Shown piece after piece: positions 1-9,989 of a stretch of 64,000 bases of DNA. The translations under genes and the position numbers were made by a program. The notes beneath the pieces are model-generated. The model was given only the letters and a program-made list of their open reading frames with translations. It was not told the DNA's origin and did no database searches. Numbering within the stretch: the first letter of the stretch is position 1; each line of letters starts with the position of its first letter. This DNA comes from Anthoceros angustus (lineage: Eukaryota; Streptophyta; Anthocerotopsida; Anthocerotales; Anthocerotaceae). The DNA lies in NCBI GenBank assembly GCA_010909165.1, contig MU008200.1:372001-436000 (forward strand). Reading direction: 5' to 3'.

Positions 1-129
1 TGAAATGACAGACTTGGGAGGCGAGCCATATACTTGGCATGCGTATTCGTCGGAGCATATAAGCCGCTTTATTTGTCTCGACGGAATACATTAACGAGGC
101 TTCAACGTTTCAACATGGAGAAGGGAAGC

Positions 130-868
130 CATTGGGTACTCCATTGCCTCCATATGTGAAACTTTCAAGCCGGATTGCCCAAGCTCGAGGAGGACAAAGA
201 AATGGAGAAGGTCCCATACTCATCGTAGGGAGTTTGATGTATGCAATGATTGCTACGTCGACATTGCCTTTGCGGTGGGAGTGGTTAGCGAGTTATGTCA
301 AACCCAGCAAGAAGCATTGGGAGGCGATAAAAGGAGTTATGAGGTATCCGAATGGTACAAAAGCTTTGTGCATATGTTTTGGTAGTGAAGATGCATGTGT
401 GGTTGGGTACACAGATCGATTATCACGAGGATATGGACAAAAGGAGGTCCACATCGAGTTATGTCTTCATGTGCCTTTGGAGGCGATCTCATGGCGATCT
501 CGTTTGCGATCGTGCATTACGCTATCTACCACGAGGCCGAGTATGTTGCGACAGCGAGGCTTGCAAGGAAGCCATATGGCTTGCTCGTTTAGTGGGAGAC
601 TTGGGGATCAAGGTTGAGCTGCCGGTGTTGCATTGTGATAGCAGTGCTATCAATTGGCAAAGAATCCGATGTTTCATGCGAAGACTAAACATGTGGATGT
701 GAAGTATCACTTCATTCGAGAGGTGTTGGACGACAAGAGGGTACAACTTGTCAAGGTTCACACCGAACCTGGATATTCTTACCAAGGGACTCTCTACGGA
801 GCAATTTGCACAAGCTCGGACAACGATGGGCATGAGATAGTCCATTCTTCTAAGGTAAATTGGCCTTT
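130..868 (+). pseudogene. Ty1/copia pol 3' end: RT tail and RNase H relic
   Basis: This is the last part of a copia polyprotein. Around 290-350 it reads NPSKKHWEAIKGVMRY, the usual linker after reverse transcriptase. Around 400-620 it shows the RNase H features: GYTD, the SWRS region and EAIWLARLVGDLG. Near 640-720 it reads NPMFHAKTKHVDVKYHFIRE, where RNase H H-strand motifs are expected. The match is spread over three forward frames, so the copy carries at least two frameshifts and is a relic as it stands. A polypurine tract and an LTR follow directly, as expected for the 3' end of such an element. The rest of the element lies left of the window. Confidence 0.85.
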
Positions 869-878
869 AAGTGGGAGG
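869..878 (+). other. polypurine tract of the left-edge copia
   Basis: The string AAGTGGGAGG sits just after the RNase H relic and just before a TG-starting repeat. AAGTGGGAG is the usual plus-strand priming site in plant copia elements. Confidence 0.7.
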
Positions 879-879
879 T

Positions 880-1210
880 TGTAAGGGTATTAAAGCCCAA
901 TGTACTTAGACTAATACACTTAGTCTAAGTTAGGTGTCGATTAAGTATCATTAGTTTAGCTTAAGCTAATCACTAGGAAGCTTCTTGTGCTCCTTCCTAG
1001 GGGCTTCTTGTGGAGCTTCCTAGGAGCCTATTGGAGGTATAAATACCCTCAAGCCTCATCTCAATGTGAGAGAGTTACACTTGCCTCCTCCTCTCCTCTC
1101 TTGTTTCCACTATCATGTCTTTGCCACGATCCTTCATGGACTCTCCCCTCACAGGGTGCCTCCCTGTACGAATCGACCTCCGAGCCTACCGTGCCTCGAC
1201 TTAAGTGCGC
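880..1210 (+). repeat. 3' LTR of the left-edge copia (right end uncertain)
   Basis: The LTR opens with TGTAAGGG directly after the polypurine tract. It holds an imperfect palindrome at about 905-935 (ACTTAGACTAA / CTTAGTCTAAG) and repeated CTTCCTAGG motifs at about 975-1025. A TATA-like box follows at 1038-1045 and a CT-rich stretch lies after it. The right end was set where gypsy-G protease homology begins on the other strand, near 1,215. No second LTR is in the window, so the true end is unknown. Confidence 0.6.
1038..1045 (+). promoter_or_regulatory. TATA-like box in the left-edge LTR
   Basis: TATAAATA lies in the middle of the LTR with a pyrimidine-rich stretch 40-90 bases downstream, the usual place of the U3/R boundary. 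Confidence 0.5.
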
Positions 1211-1214
1211 CTTT

Positions 1215-1910
1215 CGGCGAATCAAAGACACAAGCAGTACCATACAGCCAAGGTCTGCCTATCAAAACCTTGTAGCCTAAATCTGACACGGGCCTCATGA
1301 CAATGTAGGTAAGGTGGAAGGTGAGACCTCCAATCACAGTAGGTACATTTCTCAACACTCCCAGTGGCTTCCTCCTTGTTTGGTCGGCCATCCGCAAAAA
1401 CACTCGGACCGGGTGGAATTTGGTGAACCCAAGCTGATGAGCTGTCTCCTCCGTCATCAAATTGACTCCCGATCCCGAGTTCAATGGCACATCGGGCATC
1501 AAGCATCCTGCAATTTCAACCTCAATTTCGGGTGCCCCCAAATCAACGAGCTCGGCTACATTTACTTCCACCGACCGCTTCCTCGCCCCCACTGCCTCAG
1601 GGATTCCCCTGATCGCTTCCTTCATAATTTTGCGGGATCTCGGACTCACCGCAAGCAACTGCCTCAAACTGACCACAAATTCGCGGTCAAGCAATGCATC
1701 AGCGAAACTGGAGATCTTATCTGACAAGGTGTCCTCCCCGTTTGCAGCCCTGACGCTGGTCGACTCCGACCTTATTGGTAAATCTTCCGAATCCATGGTC
1801 CCTCCTGTCGGGTGGGACTCTATACCCGGCGGATCAACAACTTCTGGCTCCGCTACCTTCTTCGCATGCTGGGTTAGTTTATTCGGTTCCTCCTCCAGCA
1901 TCGCCGCCAC
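1215..1910 (-). pseudogene. gypsy-G aspartic protease region
   Basis: A 253-codon minus frame ends here. Its second half is a retroviral-type protease: VDLGAPEIEVEIAG, then PLNSGSGVNLM, then FLRMADQTRRKPLGVL, and ILE-type VLIGRPWLYGTACVFD at the end. The catalytic triplet, normally D-S/T-G, reads NSG. The plus-strand relative at 60.75-61.25 kb keeps the D at this place but has its own lesion after it. This protein would cut the gag-pol polyprotein. The frame then runs into copia LTR sequence, so RT, RNase H and integrase are missing on this side. Confidence 0.85.
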
Positions 1911-1986
1911 TTCGTGGCTGATATCGGGAGGAAACGCGGATCGTTTCTCCCCCTCGTTTGGCCCTTCCTCGCTCCGCTCACCCGCC

Positions 1987-2926
1987 TCACATCAGAAGTG
2001 CATCACCGGGGTAGTCCGCCATGCCGGTAGGGTGGGCCCGTTGCTCCTCCTCTTCACGTGACTGGACGCCTCGCGTCTCTGGAGGCCAAGGTGAGTCGTC
2101 CCTCACCTTCCTCCTCTTCCTTTCCTCCTTCTCGCGCCGTTTCTCCGACCTTCGGCCTTTCTCCCGTCGCTCCGATCGGGTGGTCACCTTGGCCACCATC
2201 AATCCTTCATCTGCGCTCATCTCTCCTTCGTACCCTTCCTCCACAATTCCTGATGTTGCACTGGATTCGTCGAAGAAATCATATTCCGCCCACCAGAGGC
2301 CGTGGTCACCGTGATCGCGGTTTCAGGGTTGGGTCGTGCCTCCTCTACCACGTTCCATGAATCGGACCCACAGTGCGTCTGGTGCCACTCGCGCCACTCT
2401 CGAACACACAGGATCCCCATCTTATGCCCCAATTCCTTGCATACGACAAAGGGCACATAACCCACTTGCTTCCGGGAGTTCTGATCATTTGAGTAGTGAC
2501 CGTGTTTTAATTATAAACTTTCGGAATCGCCATCGGCCTTTGTGATGAATCCGGTCTCCATGGCCTGGTGATGTCGGTCGCGACCCATACCTCGAGGCAG
2601 GTGTAGCAGTGTTGGTAAGTCGCCCTCATCGATTGAGGTGTCCAACTTCCGGTGTTGCTTGTACTTGCCTCATCCACATACCAATAGTCCTCAGCAGCGG
2701 TTTCCACATGATTTACCGCATGGCGTGGCGCGCGAATACATTCCCGGTTGGTGTGTCCCGTTTGATGACAAATTGAGCAATACACCAACTGTCTCACCGG
2801 TAAGGGTGACCTCCGTGGGGCTTGATTCTTCATAGCCTTGACCTCCAATTCGGTCAATCTTTTTTTTAAAGCCTCCACCTGTCCAGCAATTCCGCCTCCA
2901 GCTGCGGACGTCTCTCCTTTCTCCAT
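1987..2926 (-). pseudogene. gypsy-G gag with CCHC zinc knuckle
   Basis: Read from 2,926 downward this is the nucleocapsid part of a gypsy gag. Residues 15-33 form a short helix (QVEALKKRLTELEVKAMK). A CCHC knuckle, CSICHQTGHTNREC, follows at 2,738-2,779 with C-x2-C-x4-H-x4-C spacing. After a frame change the sequence continues through GYVPFVVCKELGHKMG (about 2,420-2,465) and a charged region, EMSADEGLMVAKVTT, near 2,160-2,230. The protease begins after that. The same order, without the knuckle, is found on the plus strand from 59.92 kb, which supports the reading across frames. Confidence 0.75.
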
Positions 2927-2976
2927 CTGACGGACCGTCTTCCCTTTACTTTCCTAATGCGGGTGATGGCGGCCTG

Positions 2977-2994
2977 GGCGCCGCTCGCGGCGCC
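2977..2994. other. GC-only perfect hairpin
   Basis: GGCGCCGC, then TC, then GCGGCGCC form an 8-bp perfect stem. It lies at the boundary between the gypsy-G gag relic and the R fragment. The related sequence near 59,600-59,630 has lost the arms. Confidence 0.5.
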
Positions 2995-3239
2995 TCGCGT
3001 TGCTTCTCCTTGCCCTTCCCTACCGGTAAGTGCACGCCCGGCGTGGGGTGCTTGCCTACCGTGTGGGGCATTTCCCCAGCGGTAATGATACGCTACCCTC
3101 ACCGTGGTAAGGTACGCTACCTATGGTCGCCCTTGCCAGCTTGGTGCTGCCTTCCCTCTGGGGCGCCTTGGGAATGCCTCTTCCTAGGCACCCATGCAAT
3201 GGTGGGACTCCCCACCCTTGGAGGCGGTAGTTCTTCTTT

Positions 3240-4740
3240 CATAAACTACCACTTGGCCTCCTTGGCCAAATCTGCTCTTCTCCTCCTTCTTGCTCTTGTG
3301 GGGAAAAGCCTCCACTCGGCAACCTTGTTGCCTCCACTTCCTCAATCCACAGGTCACAGGGGTGCTTTTGGAGTGCGGCCTCCTTGGTCCTCCTCAAGGC
3401 AAAGGGTAGGGGCCTCTCTAAGCTTGCCTGGAGGTGAACGACTTCAAAAGGATGCCACGCATCTTCAAGCTCTTTGCTGGTCAAGAGCCCCTCCGTTTCC
3501 CACAAGTGCACCAAGTAGGTGCTAAGATAACAGGGCCTCGGCCCTTCCTCATCCACCGAATTTGGCCTAAGGAGCTTCTCCACATGATGTATGTAGGCTC
3601 AGCACATAATCGTCCCCATCATCTTGGCTCCTCGAAATATTCCACAGGCAGGAGGAAGTTGGTGCTGAAATAAGACGTCCGTTGGTAATTCACCAATCCC
3701 AACACAATCTTTGCAAAGAGCCTCCATTTCAGCTCCTTGATGCTATCCGTCTTCCAGCCATTCTTGGCATGGGCCTTCACTCCCCCGTCCATCATATCCA
3801 GGACCTCCTGCGGAATTTCTGTGAGGGAGATCCTCTTCCCTCCATTCGTCCTCTCGAGGAGAGCGATTCCTGAGCTCTCCTCCTCCCGACTCCACTAGAA
3901 TGCTCGGATTTGTCCAGGCAGCAGATCAATCCGAGCATTCCTCTCCCTGCTTGTGACAAAAGCCTTATAGATGGAGATTGATGTCCTCAATCAATTCAAG
4001 TTGGTGTAGGCCCATTGGCGTATACCCCATCCCAATTGGATGTTCTCCTCCTGCGGAATTTCTGTGAGGGAGATCCTCTTCCCTCCATTCGTCCTCTCGA
4101 GGAGAGCGATTCCTGAGCTCTCCTCCTCCGGCCTTCCATACACCTGTCGAATGCTCCGGACTGTCCAGCAACGCGGATCAATCCGAGCATTCCTCTCCCA
4201 AGAACGCAAGGTCGATAGATGGAGATTGATGTAGCACTCCTCAATCAATTCCAAGTTGGTGTAGGCCCATTGGCGCCATACACCCATCCCAATTGGATGT
4301 TCCTCCTCCTCGCCCATTGCAAATCGGCCAAATCACGGGGTTGGTATACAGAAAGCGTGGTGGGCATCACATCATCTCCCACAGGCGTGCGCGGCTGCGC
4401 CGCCTTCTTTCCTCCTCCCGCGAGGAGGGACCTTGGCAGGTTCCTTCACGCTCACTCCCAGCTCGAGGCATGGCGCTTTTTCCACTCTCCAAACGCTTCT
4501 AAAGAAGAGAATTACTCCCCAATTCCAAGCGTTGTGGGCTTCAAAGCTTCACTCCCAAACACTCCCCTTCCTTGTCACTGGCAACAACACCCAACCTGAG
4601 GCACAAGTACACGTTAGCCCTGGCTTGAGCCTTCTAGCTGCTGCCAATTTCCCCTTCGCGGTCTCTTCTCCGAGCGGGGCACGCCCGGCAATCAATCAGT
4701 GGCCGCCAATTCCCGCAATTCCGGCTGCCTCGGTGTAAAA
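3240..4740 (-). pseudogene. RV module, R part (divergent copy, partial)
   Basis: On the minus strand, 4,317-3,991 reads QWAYTNLELIEECYINL and then RIDPRCWTVRSIRQVYGRPE. Further down, 3,583-3,440 reads RPCYLSTYLVHLWETEGLLT and then SKELEDAWHPFEVVHL. Both blocks recur in the same order at 20.4-21.0 kb (-) and 44.8-45.45 kb (+), so this is a degenerate member of the same coding unit. I do not recognise the domain. Its repeated presence beside retroelements suggests an accessory retroelement ORF. The V coiled coil that follows R elsewhere is absent, and gypsy-G gag takes its place. A short internal tandem duplication disrupts the middle. Confidence 0.55.
3808..4310. repeat. tandem duplication of about 245 bp in the left R fragment
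   Basis: The run starting CTGCGGAATTTCTGTGAGGG occurs near 3,812 and again near 4,053. Each copy continues through the same Ile/Leu-rich coding block to CCCAATTGGATGTTC. The first copy has lost bases in the middle (3,890-3,960) relative to the second. Confidence 0.8.
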
Positions 4741-4966
4741 GCTAAGTGAATAGCTGTGCAGATCAACATGAGAGCCAAAGAAACCAAGAGCACAAGCGAG
4801 CACCACGAGGAAAAAAGCGTATGTGGAGAAAAGAAATTGATTAATGGAAGAAACTATCTTATACAAAAGCGACGGTTATTTAACCGTACAAAATGCAAAA
4901 CTACTTTAGCCGTTCATAGTTGTAACTTAACATAACGCTTTCAGGCTATTTCTAATACTCCCACTT
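4740..4966 (-). repeat. possible copia 3' LTR with polypurine tract (-)
   Basis: Read on the minus strand, 4,966-4,958 is AAGTGGGAG, a copia polypurine tract, followed by TATTAGAAATAGCC. The copia-B 3' LTR opens in almost the same way (AAGTGGGAGTATTGAAG). A TATAAGATAG motif follows on the minus strand near 4,855-4,865. No second copy is in the window, so the left end near 4,740 is set only by where the R relic stops and is weak. Confidence 0.4.
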
Positions 4967-5281
4967 AGTTGAAGCATGTTTGATCGAAAATTAAACTGTA
5001 AATTCGTCGCCTGGTGTGGTGACAAAGTACAGATGATGGGTGCACGGTAACATGCCAAACGTGACACTCTCACTCCCGCTTCACTTCAACTTGCCAATTA
5101 CTCCCCAACGCTCGCTATAACTAGAGCTATGGCATCCTTGAGTGCCATTGAGCTGATGTCACTTGTGATCACAGTCTTCTCGCTCGCAATCCTCTGCACC
5201 TGGATATCTTCATCTCAGCGGTGTGCCCATCGCGTCTTGTGTGGTCAATGGACGACGTAACACAAGGCCAAGTGCTGGGTT
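4967..5281. other. unassigned stretch
   Basis: I see no conserved domain, promoter-like block or match to the other repeats of the window here. It lies between a PPT-like boundary and the plus-strand ORF that follows. Confidence 0.5.
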
Positions 5282-5911
5282 GTGAGAGTGATTCGATCGG
5301 AAATTCTCGAAGCGCCTTGTCTTCATGCAATGCATTGTCCCGACTCTAACATAGTCTCCTTCGAGTCTCCAAGTTGCGGTCCTGTTCCAGCTGATAGTTC
5401 GAAGGCGAAAACGGCGAGAAGACTCCAAAACTTCGACGACAAGGGCGTCCCTCGAAGAGTGTACGTTGCGCCTTCAGCTGACTTTCACAAGATGGCCTGC
5501 AAAGAGACTGAACACAAGGAAAAAGGAGGTATAGTAGGGGTGGCCACAGGCCTACTCCAAGAGATCACAGCATGGAAATCCCTCTTCCAGTGGATTCTGA
5601 TGACGAGGTCTACATGGAGAAAGAGTGGGGGCACAAGCCTGCTAAGTCTGCTAAGGGCGTGAAGAAAACAGGAAAAGAGGAAGTGAAGAAACGTGAGCCA
5701 CATATGACAGGAACTGGTGTGTGGGTCACATACGGCAGTAAGCAGCTGACTTGAAAGTTATGTTGAGAGTCTGTTGTTTGCAAGGAAAGTGACTGATCAT
5801 CCCCGTGGGTTTGTAGCTTTGACAGAGGAGTTTGCCAAGGCCGATAAGGCCAGAGAAGACCTGGTGAAGACACTCAAAAAACACAGCAAACTCCCACTGG
5901 GGGATTAGAAA
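5282..5911 (+). CDS. candidate ORF antisense to copia-A, function unknown
   Basis: Three consecutive plus-strand frames join with two single-base shifts into one protein-like reading of about 200 residues. The first piece, 5,400-5,570, contains NFDDKGVPRRVYVAPSADFH. The second, 5,572-5,745, contains PVDSDDEVYMEKEWGHKPAK, a Lys-rich stretch and GTGVWVTYGS. The third, about 5,757-5,908, contains ESYVESLLFARKV, DHPRGFVALTEEFAKADKAR and ends LGD-stop. Both shifts fall beside CAG/CTG strings (ACAGCATGG and CAGCTG), where this sequence tends to lose bases. The composition is that of a soluble, charged protein. I do not recognise it. It could be an accessory antisense ORF of copia-A or a captured host fragment. 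The frames may also be chance. Confidence 0.4.
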
Positions 5912-5912
5912 G
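5888..5912 (-). other. candidate polypurine tract next to copia-A RNase H
   Basis: The minus strand reads AATCCCCCAGTGGGAG about 15 bases after the RNase H stop. Copia polypurine tracts usually lie this close to the stop. If this one is real, the 3' LTR of copia-A starts at about 5,892 and would contain the antisense ORF; if the tract at 4,958-4,966 is the right one, the ORF is internal. Confidence 0.4.
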
Positions 5913-5919
5913 GCAAACC

Positions 5920-6535
5920 AGGCTAATGAGCAGTGCCCTTAGTAGCAACACCAGGGATCTCACAAATGCCAGCAGAAGCAGTGTGTTTTTCATGTAATGG
6001 TTTTGACAAGGCCTTCGTGAGAAGGTCAAACATTGTCCATGATGGGAACATACGACCTTTGTACCTCTCATTCTGCTTGATGAATAAAATGATGGCTAAT
6101 TTCGATATGCTTGGACCTTGCATGGAACACAGGATTTCTTGAGAAAGCGATGGCTGATTGGTTGTCACATAATAATGGAGTGGGATCGGACTGAAGTTGT
6201 TGAAGTCCTTTGAGAAAAGCTAATATTCCATATTCCTTGGAAGCTTGAGTCATGGCATACTCGCCAGGAAAGACATATAGTGGATAACTTCTTGCTGGAC
6301 CAGGAAACAACTGAAGTGCCCATGAAAGTACAATAGGCAGCAACATCATGCGAGTGTCGGGATCCCGCCCAATCGCATCGCAATAAGTGAAAGAGCTAAA
6401 CCGGTTGTGGACTTGACGCAAGCCAAGTCGGGAGTGCCTTTCAAGTATCGAAGATACGCTTAGCAGATCGATGAGGGGACCAGGTTCTCTAAAAGCGACT
6501 CCTGCTCCCCCGCAGTAATGTCCAACCGTGTCCAT
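5920..6535 (-). pseudogene. copia-A RNase H domain
   Basis: The minus frame from 6,535 carries the copia RNase H: a degenerate YCD start, then FPGEYAMTQASKE, LLCDNQSAIAFSRNPVFHAR and SKHIEISHHFIHQ. A shifted frame closes with DLLTKALSKPLHEKHT and a stop at about 5,923. The second acidic residue (E in GEYAM) and the D of CDNQSA are both visible. About 20 bases after the stop the minus strand reads CCCCCAGTGGGAG, a possible polypurine tract. Two or three indels separate the pieces. Confidence 0.85.
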
Positions 6536-7443
6536 CCATAAAGGTAAATCAAGGAGCCAACAGCTTGTCGATAGGGAATGTTGGCCATAAGCTTCTTCTC
6601 CTCATCGGTAGTGGGACATTGCTCAACAGAAAGCTTCTCACCAAGTGCCATAGGAGTGGACACTGGTTTAGCATCAAGCATATTAAAACGCTGGAGGAGC
6701 TGATGAACAAAGTGATCCTGATGTATGTCAATAGTTCCGGCAGTAGGATTGAGATGAAACTGGACACCAAGGGAGAAGGTAAGTTCCCCAAGGTCAATCA
6801 TGTCAAACTTAGAAAGCAGGATCATTTTGATGCGAGCCATAAGAGTAGCAGAATTGCTAAAAAGGAAATTGTCATCGACATAAACTGTAAGGATCAGAAA
6901 GTCGGCTCCATCCCATAAAATATATACACTGGTGTCTGCATTAAGGCAGGTGAAGCCGAGCTCCATCAAAAGCTTGTGAAACACCTCATACCAGGCTCGT
7001 GAAGCCTGCTTGAGTCCATAAAGAGTTTTGAGGAGCTTGCAAACCTTGTGTGATGATAAAACCTTCAGGCTGAACCATATAGATGTCTTCCTCCAGCAAG
7101 CCATTCAAAAAAGCTGTTTTGACATCCAGTTGATGCACGAGGAGATTGTGATGAACTGCCAGGGCTAAAAGGATACGAACAGAGGTGGACTTGACAACAG
7201 GAGCAAATGTCTCATTGTAGTCAAGCCCTGGATTTGGCTATAGCCCTTGGCCACTAGACGGGCCTTGTATCTTCCAACAGACCCATCAGTACTCAACTTT
7301 TTCTTGAAAACCCACTTACATTGAACAGGTTTTCGACCAGGAGGGAGATCGACAAGCTTCCATGTCTTATTTTGGATGAGGGACTTATACTCTGAATCTA
7401 TGGCAGCTTGCCAAAAAGAGGCCTCGTGGCCGCTAAGGCTCAT
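6440..7443 (-). pseudogene. copia-A reverse transcriptase
   Basis: Two minus frames together give nearly a whole copia RT. The first (7,443-7,165) reads EASFWQAAIDSEYKSLIQNK, then WKLVDLPPGRKPVQCKWVFK and GRYKARLVAKGYSQ. The second (7,104-6,460) reads LLKTLYGLKQASRAWYEVFH, then the active site VYVDDN (codons at 6,871-6,882), LGELTFSLGVQFH, PVSTPM and YRQAVGSLIYL. It copies element RNA into cDNA inside the virus-like particle. The frameshift falls in the fingers domain near 7,110-7,230. Of all copia-A copies here only this one keeps an RT. Confidence 0.9.
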
Positions 7444-7499
7444 AAGGTTAAAGGCTCACCAAGGAAGTCAAACGAGAAAGCGTAAGAGAATTCAGAAGT

Positions 7500-8160
7500 G
7501 ACTATATGTGCAGAATAAGGGGCTCTTTCCACTCAGGCATAGGTCGACGGATGCGAGTGGAACGACGAGGAGGAGGGACTGAGTCGCCGTATTCGGGCTC
7601 TACGATGGGTGTGACAACAGGCTCAACTGACGAAGAGTCTGCATGGGGAATACCTGAGAGTTCACTATCATCACAAGGGCCTGCTGGTGGTGGTGGAGAT
7701 GTTGAAATGTCCATCATGTCTAAGCCTTTTCATCTTCACCATCATTATAATCGGAAGCTGAAATTGGTTCCCTTATTTCCTGAGAAGGAGAAGCATCCTC
7801 GTCGAAACGACCTCATCAAGATTCAAGAACCTATCTTCTATGCCATGGATGGAAGAAGAAACAGGGTCGCATCCGAAGCAAGACGGCCAGCGAAGAAGAG
7901 CGACCTCGTGGAAAACCACGCTCCTTGATAAAGTGAGGGTGACGGGTTAAACAACTTGTAGCCCTTCACCTCCTCGAGTACGACAAAAACATGCCGAGAT
8001 GCCTTGGGATCAAGCTTGAACGCAATCGAGGGACGAGAGCATAAGCGAGCAAAAATTCGAGGTGTCGAACTCGGGGCTTCTTGCCCGTCCATCTTTCAAA
8101 AGGGGTCATGGTGCCAAGCTCCTTTGTCGGCAGCCGATTCGTACATAGTTGGGCCATCAA
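7500..8160 (-). pseudogene. copia-A integrase C-terminal region
   Basis: Minus frames here give TNRLPTKELGTMTPFERWTG and KKPRVRHLEFLLAYALVP, then KLDPKASRHVFVV and KGYKLFNPSPSLYQG. This is the part after the catalytic core of copia integrase (T-P-E-R-W-G, then L-R-V-F-G-C). The reading then passes through a Pro/Ser-rich spacer with PPPRRSTRIRRPMPEWKEP (7,600-7,510) before RT. The plus-strand relatives at 32.5 and 50.1 kb break off just as this region starts. Confidence 0.8.
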
Positions 8161-9143
8161 AGCTTCCAATACCCACGTGAGTCCAAAGAGAGAGAAGCCA
8201 AAGTGGCTTCCTGAGTTCTGTTTTGCGTTAGAAAGCATTCTCTGGAGTGTAAGGGAATCAATGATGAAGGATTCCTTCTTGTATGATGCGATGCGATCGT
8301 GGTGTACTCACCGCCATTGTCTGCAAGATTCGCACCTACAGAAGTCTCGGGCGTTGAGCATAGCGAACATAAGACTTGAAGCATCAAAGCTTCACTCTTG
8401 TGTCGTAGAAAGAAAACTACACAATATCTCGCCCACTCGATGAAGGTCAAGAAATAGTCTGCCCCCCCAAAGGAGCTAGTGGACATGGGGCCACATATGT
8501 CGCTATGCACAGTATGAAGCAAGCCATCAGCACGGCTAAGGGCCATATCCTTAAAAGGCAGTGAATGTGCCTTACTCAATTGACAGGACTCACAGAAGGC
8601 GTTCTTATCAAAAGGGAATTCAAGGGGCTCACGATAACTCTCACCTTTGACAAGGGAACTGAGGCGTTGGAAATTGACATGTCCAAGACGACAGTGCCAC
8701 AATTGTGTGGAAGGTACCTCTGTGGAATGAACTGATTGAGTAGAACCTAACACAGTCTTGACGTTCAGGAGGTACAGGTTGTGAGAAGGTGAGCCAGAGA
8801 AAAGATGATGCCCTAACTTGGAGCTTGTAACGTAGCACCCTTGCTGATCAAAACACACTCGGCAGTAATGTTCCTGTGACAACTTCAGGACAGACATCAA
8901 GTTCTTACTCATTGAAGGGACATAGAGAACCTTTGTGAGTGTAAGGCTTGAAGAGTCAAGCAAGGAAATGATAACAAAGCCTGAACCTTTGATAGAAAGT
9001 CCACTATCGTCCCCTAGTAAGACAAACTGTTTGGCATCAGCAGAAGGAGTGAAAGAAGAAAAAGCACGCCTGTAAAAGCAAATATGACTTGTGGCTCCTG
9101 AATCGAGAAACCATGTGTCAGAATGTACTTGTGTAGACGACAA
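8157..9143 (-). pseudogene. copia-A protease, GAG-pre-integrase and integrase core
   Basis: One 328-codon frame spans three domains. Residues 1-30 hold the protease site WFLDSGATSHIC. Residues 65-80 read LYVPSMSKNLMSVLKL, the end of the protease fold. Residues 150-200 hold the zinc-binding GAG-pre-integrase part (LWHCRLGHVNFQ, then FCESCQLSKAH). The core starts with HSDICGPMS (first D) and later has ADNGGEY (second D). After that the frame drifts and the third acidic residue (usually in N-x-x-A-E-R) is not seen. The enzyme would insert the cDNA in the genome. Confidence 0.9.
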
Positions 9144-9237
9144 ACAAACTGCCAGGATAGTGGGCTGCTTAGCCTTGCGATGGTGACGTTTCGGAGGATG
9201 ATCGCTGGCTCTCCTCCTTTCTTCTTCACGGCCTCGT

Positions 9238-9870
9238 TCATAATGGCGTGAATCTTACATTGCACACAAAAGTCTTCTTGTTGATTACGTCACGTTGTGG
9301 GTTCGAGTAGGAACCACGTCCTCTACCTCGACCTCGAAGCCCTCGGCCTCTTGATGTAAACAATACTCTTGTGTTGTTGGAAGTGGAGCCCTTAGGTTTG
9401 TGAAAACTCCTTGTGCGCTCCTCGGATATAAGGGCCAATTACCTCCTCGAGTGTTACCTTGGTGCAAGCAGTGCTTGAACAGCATGTATTGTGCATTCGA
9501 ACAAAGTCGATAACTACGGAAGTGAAGCCAAGATACTTATAGCTGCTTGAACTTCGACCTTTGTACCACAATAGGCAAGATTAACGGTTGATATAAGCCT
9601 CAGCAGGCTCATTGTCCCGCATCCTCAAGTTGAAGAAGTCTCTGCGCATGCACCGAGGACGCCGAACTCTTGTCGATATATGTGAAAACTTTCCACACAT
9701 CTGCCGAGGTTTTGGCATCTGTATGTGTGGCATCACATTTCTATCTAAGGCAGCAATGAGTATAGAAACACGCCTATCGCCGCTCCCGGTGTGGGAGGCG
9801 GATCCGGGGCTCGAGATGCACCCTCTAAGCGGCCACACTTATCCCACTGTCGTTTAAATCGTTGGGTTTC
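9238..9870 (-). pseudogene. copia-A gag
   Basis: Read downward from 9,870, the minus strand gives LEGASRAPD-like residues, IAALDRNVMPH, a broken stretch with RDFFNLRMRDNEPAEAYIN, then HKPKGSTSNNTRVLFTSRGR at 9,400-9,300 and a basic Arg/Gly tail. The plus-strand copy at 48.4-48.9 kb shows the same order in one frame, which proves the family. It is a UBN2/retrotrans-gag type capsid protein. Near 9,290-9,240 residues resembling a CCHC knuckle (FVCNVRF) are visible but too damaged to call. Confidence 0.8.
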
Positions 9871-9989
9871 GTCCCATGAGACTTGTGGAGCAGTCGAATC
9901 TTGAGAAATCGTCACTACCGCACACTACCTCAGCCTTCTAAACAAGCAAGGCGCCCTCTCACGCTCCCTCTACAGCAGCTCGCGCCCGT

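Noticed and set aside
1462-2061. 199-codon plus-strand frame opposite the gypsy-G protease
   Set aside because: Shadow of the minus-strand protease and gag; low-complexity Ser/Pro/Thr composition.
2977-2994. Intrinsic terminator at the GC hairpin
   Set aside because: No T-run follows and the context is eukaryotic.
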